Of a stretch of 8,796 nucleotides of DNA, positions 7,311 to 8,796 are shown one piece after another. Source of the stretch: an uncultured Bacteroidota bacterium (GTDB lineage: Bacteria; Bacteroidota; Bacteroidia; UBA7662); the NCBI GenBank assembly GCA_903908015.1, contig CAIVQI010000048.1:1-8796 (forward strand). The letters run 5' to 3'. The position numbers and the translations under genes are program-made. Below the pieces are notes generated by a model. It saw only the letters and a list, made by a program, of their open reading frames with translations. It had not been told where the DNA came from and ran no database searches. Each line of letters opens with the position of its first letter. The first letter of the stretch is position 1.

Positions 7311-7402
7311 ATAAGGTTCCAGGGCTTGTGGATGTATCGGGCGGACGTGATCTGTACCCGCGACGCCCCATAGCATGATCTCGCTACTCTTTACCCGAAT
7401 AA

Positions 7403-7487
7403 TTTTCCGGAATAATGAACTGAGAATTCCGTTTCAAATTGACCCCCATTCCGGTAAGTTGACCCCTCATCGAGGGAGTTATTCCGG
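7403..7487. mobile_element. Possible remnant end of an IS21-family insertion sequence
   Basis: A cluster of short repeats: TTCCGGAAT at 7404-7412, ATTCCG(G) at 7426, 7448 and 7481, and TTGACCCC at 7439 and 7459, partly spaced 20-22 bp apart. On the minus strand it reads as units of CCGGAAT followed by GGGGTCAA. This resembles the multiple terminal repeats of IS21-family elements as I remember them from Bacteroidota genomes. No istA or istB reading frame is present on either side, so at most this is a solo or decayed end. A small stem (7464-7468 with 7472-7476) lies within it. The resemblance is from memory and untested. Confidence 0.45.
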
Positions 7488-7490
7488 CAA

Positions 7491-7811
7491 ACACAACCCT
7501 TCATTCGCATTCAATTTTCTAATGTTCGATCAAATAGCGCCACAAAAAATGCATGAATTTAACTTTCGACATCTAGCCCTACAATTGGACGTGTACATGC
7601 AGATCTTTCCAGCGGTGGCCATTCTCGGTCCGAGGCCATGAGGTAAATCAAATGCTGATTGATTTGAGCCCAGAGCACACCTGTGTAATTGCTCCGCTGG
7701 TGGCCGATTCTTACCCCTTGGCCAAAATTAATACCGTGTGTTCGCTGTTCGATTTTCTGAATAGGATGACTTATTGACGTTTTCATCACCCGATCATCAT
7801 GAATGCCAGTG
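7491..7811. other. Gene-poor stretch, no convincing gene
   Basis: Part of the roughly 720-bp gap between the aminotransferase stop and the FAH start. Short open frames exist on both strands (up to 88 codons on plus starting at 7375, 76 codons on minus at 7559-7789), but neither shows a recognisable family, a start signal or gene-like neighbours. Apart from the imperfect direct repeat and small dyad at 7608-7723, I see nothing supportable. Confidence 0.5.
7608..7723. repeat. Imperfect direct repeat of about 30 bp flanking a small dyad
   Basis: Segments 7608-7637 and 7693-7723 align with a few indels and substitutions: both contain TCC, GC, GGTGGCC, ATTCT and, eight bases later, GGCC. Between them is a 7-bp inverted repeat, AAATCAA at 7645-7651 and TTGATTT at 7659-7665. 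No function assigned; the similarity could be chance or remnants of a decayed element. Confidence 0.35.
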
Positions 7812-7844
7812 GTTTTGGTAGATATGAAAAATGATCACCAAAAC
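7812..7844 (-). terminator. Stem-loop downstream of the aminotransferase gene, terminator candidate
   Basis: An 11-bp stem with one bulged base: GTTTTGGT-A-GAT (7812-7823) pairs with ATCACCAAAAC (7834-7844) around a 10-nt loop. It starts 43 nt past the aminotransferase stop in the direction of transcription. No U-rich tract follows, so intrinsic termination is uncertain; it could instead protect the mRNA 3' end. Confidence 0.4.
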
Positions 7845-7887
7845 GAATGATAAATACATCAACTCAATGATCTCCTACCCGGCCCTT

Positions 7888-8796
7888 TTACGCGTGGGCG
7901 GCTATGCTCGATCGGATCAAGTCGCAGGCTTCAAACAGCATTTCCTCGGGGATATTGAGCGGCGGCGCAATGCGCAGTGATTGTTCATTGAACAAAAACC
8001 AATCTGTAATGACCCCCTTTTGCAGGCAGTCAGCAATCACGGCACGGCATCGGGCGTTACTGCCCAAGTCCACACCGAGCATAAAGCCACGACCGGTCAT
8101 CCGCAGAATGGAGGGATGTTGGAGCCTGCTTCTGATTTCATCCTCCAGCCGGGCGGCACGCGCAGGTAGAATCTCGGCCTCCAGCACGTCGAGGACGGCA
8201 CAGGCGGCGGCGGCACACACCGGATTGCCACCGAAAGTCGTGATGTGCCCCAGAGCCGGATCGTCTTTAAGTGAAGACATCAGCGCGCCGGGGGCCACGA
8301 ATGCCCCGATGGGGAGACCGCCTCCGAGTCCCTTGGCGAGGGTCACCACATCCGGCACCACATCATGCTTCGTGAATCCGAACCAATCACCCGTGCGTCC
8401 GATGCCACTTTGTATTTCATCGCAGATCAGCACGGCCCCTACTTCGGTGCAACGCGCCCTCAGGGCCTGAAACCAAGGTGTACAGGGGGTTTGATAACCC
8501 GCTTCGCCCTGAACGCTTTCTACCACCACGGCGGCCGTACTGTGGTCGATGTACCGGAGGCTATCGGTGTGGTTGTAGGGAATGACGCGGTTGCCCGGAA
8601 CGAGCGGTGCGAAAGGCCGCTGGTAGCGGTCGTGCCCCATGATGCTGAGCGCTCCGTGCGTACTCCCGTGGTAGGCGTGTTCAAACGAAACCGTCCCACC
8701 CCTTCCGGTGAATTTTTTGGCCAGTTTGAGGGCCCCCTCTATGGCTTCTGTACCGCTGTTGGTGAGGTACACCTGATCGAGAGACTCCGGCAGCAA
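7888..8796 (-). CDS. Class III PLP aminotransferase (acetylornithine/ornithine aminotransferase-like), N-terminus cut off by window edge
   Basis: C-terminal 302 residues of a fold-type I, class III pyridoxal-phosphate aminotransferase; about 90-100 N-terminal residues should lie beyond the right edge, since family members are about 390-400 aa. The frame is open to the edge, and the TTG there is probably an internal Leu codon. Counting from it: NSGTEA (13-18) is the cofactor-phosphate loop, HAYHGST (40-46) the ring-stacking segment, ICDEIQSGIGRTG (124-136) carries Asp126, which pairs with the pyridine nitrogen, TLAKGLGGG (152-160) contains the Schiff-base Lys155, and TTFGGNP (186-192) the phosphate-binding Thr. 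This pattern fits the ArgD/RocD-like group, which transfers an amino group between ornithine-type or other omega-amino donors and 2-oxoglutarate. Exact substrate cannot be read, and Bacteroidota carry several such paralogues. No arginine-biosynthesis gene is visible next to it. The downstream gap and stem-loop suggest it ends its transcription unit. Confidence 0.92.
   Translation of the reverse strand: MLPESLDQVYLTNSGTEAIEGALKLAKKFTGRGGTVSFEHAYHGSTHGALSIMGHDRYQRPFAPLVPGNRVIPYNHTDSLRYIDHSTAAVVVESVQGEAGYQTPCTPWFQALRARCTEVGAVLICDEIQSGIGRTGDWFGFTKHDVVPDVVTLAKGLGGGLPIGAFVAPGALMSSLKDDPALGHITTFGGNPVCAAAACAVLDVLEAEILPARAARLEDEIRSRLQHPSILRMTGRGFMLGVDLGSNARCRAVIADCLQKGVITDWFLFNEQSLRIAPPLNIPEEMLFEACDLIRSSIAAHA

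Noticed and set aside
7171..7371. N-terminal extension of the FAH protein (67 extra codons)
   Set aside because: The stretch is made largely of the 9-bp repeat, contains the putative promoter, and family similarity begins exactly at the ATG at 7170.
7375..7641. 88-codon plus-strand ORF
   Set aside because: It runs through the IS21-like repeat cluster and shows no protein family features.
7559..7789. 76-codon minus-strand ORF in the gene-poor stretch
   Set aside because: No recognisable family, no start signal, and it spans the imperfect repeats and dyad; likely a chance open frame or remnant.

Overview
The window looks like chromosomal DNA from a member of the Bacteroidota. Three observations support this. 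The predicted proteins have Bacteroidota-style architectures: a membrane-anchored SRPBCC protein, a long phospho-sugar mutase, and a flavin reductase paired with an FAH-fold hydrolase. Start codons lack clear Shine-Dalgarno sequences. Two putative promoters carry a TATCTTTG box that fits the Bacteroidota -7 consensus TAnnTTTG. Base composition is moderate, roughly half GC. I cannot place it more finely.

Layout: four genes run rightward in the left 5.1 kb and three run leftward in the right 3.6 kb, converging at about 5126-5162. Rightward: (1) the 3' part of a GT39-like polytopic membrane glycosyltransferase, cut by the left edge; (2) a complete nitric oxide synthase oxygenase domain protein (377 aa); (3) a small membrane-anchored SRPBCC-fold protein; (4) a phosphoglucomutase/phosphomannomutase family phospho-sugar mutase. 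Leftward, in transcription order: (5) the 3' part of a class III PLP aminotransferase, cut by the right edge; then a gene-poor stretch of about 720 bp; then (6) a fumarylacetoacetate hydrolase family protein and (7) a flavin reductase family protein, one base apart and almost certainly one operon.

The most notable gene is the nitric oxide synthase. It retains the heme-Cys motif, the substrate Glu motif and the C-terminal pterin-site Trp motif. No reductase is fused to it or encoded nearby, so it would depend on cellular flavodoxin or ferredoxin reductases, as the Bacillus enzymes do. The FAH hydrolase and flavin reductase pair suggests aromatic amino acid (tyrosine/homogentisate) catabolism, but this is inference from family and pairing.

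The leftward operon carries two unrelated tandem repeats: a 21-bp in-frame minisatellite near the 3' end of the flavin reductase gene, and a degenerate 9-bp repeat in the leader of the FAH gene. The gene-poor stretch holds this leader repeat, a likely promoter, a cluster of repeats resembling the end of an IS21-family element (no transposase present), an imperfect direct repeat, and a stem-loop after the aminotransferase gene. I saw no tRNA, rRNA, CRISPR array or intact mobile element.
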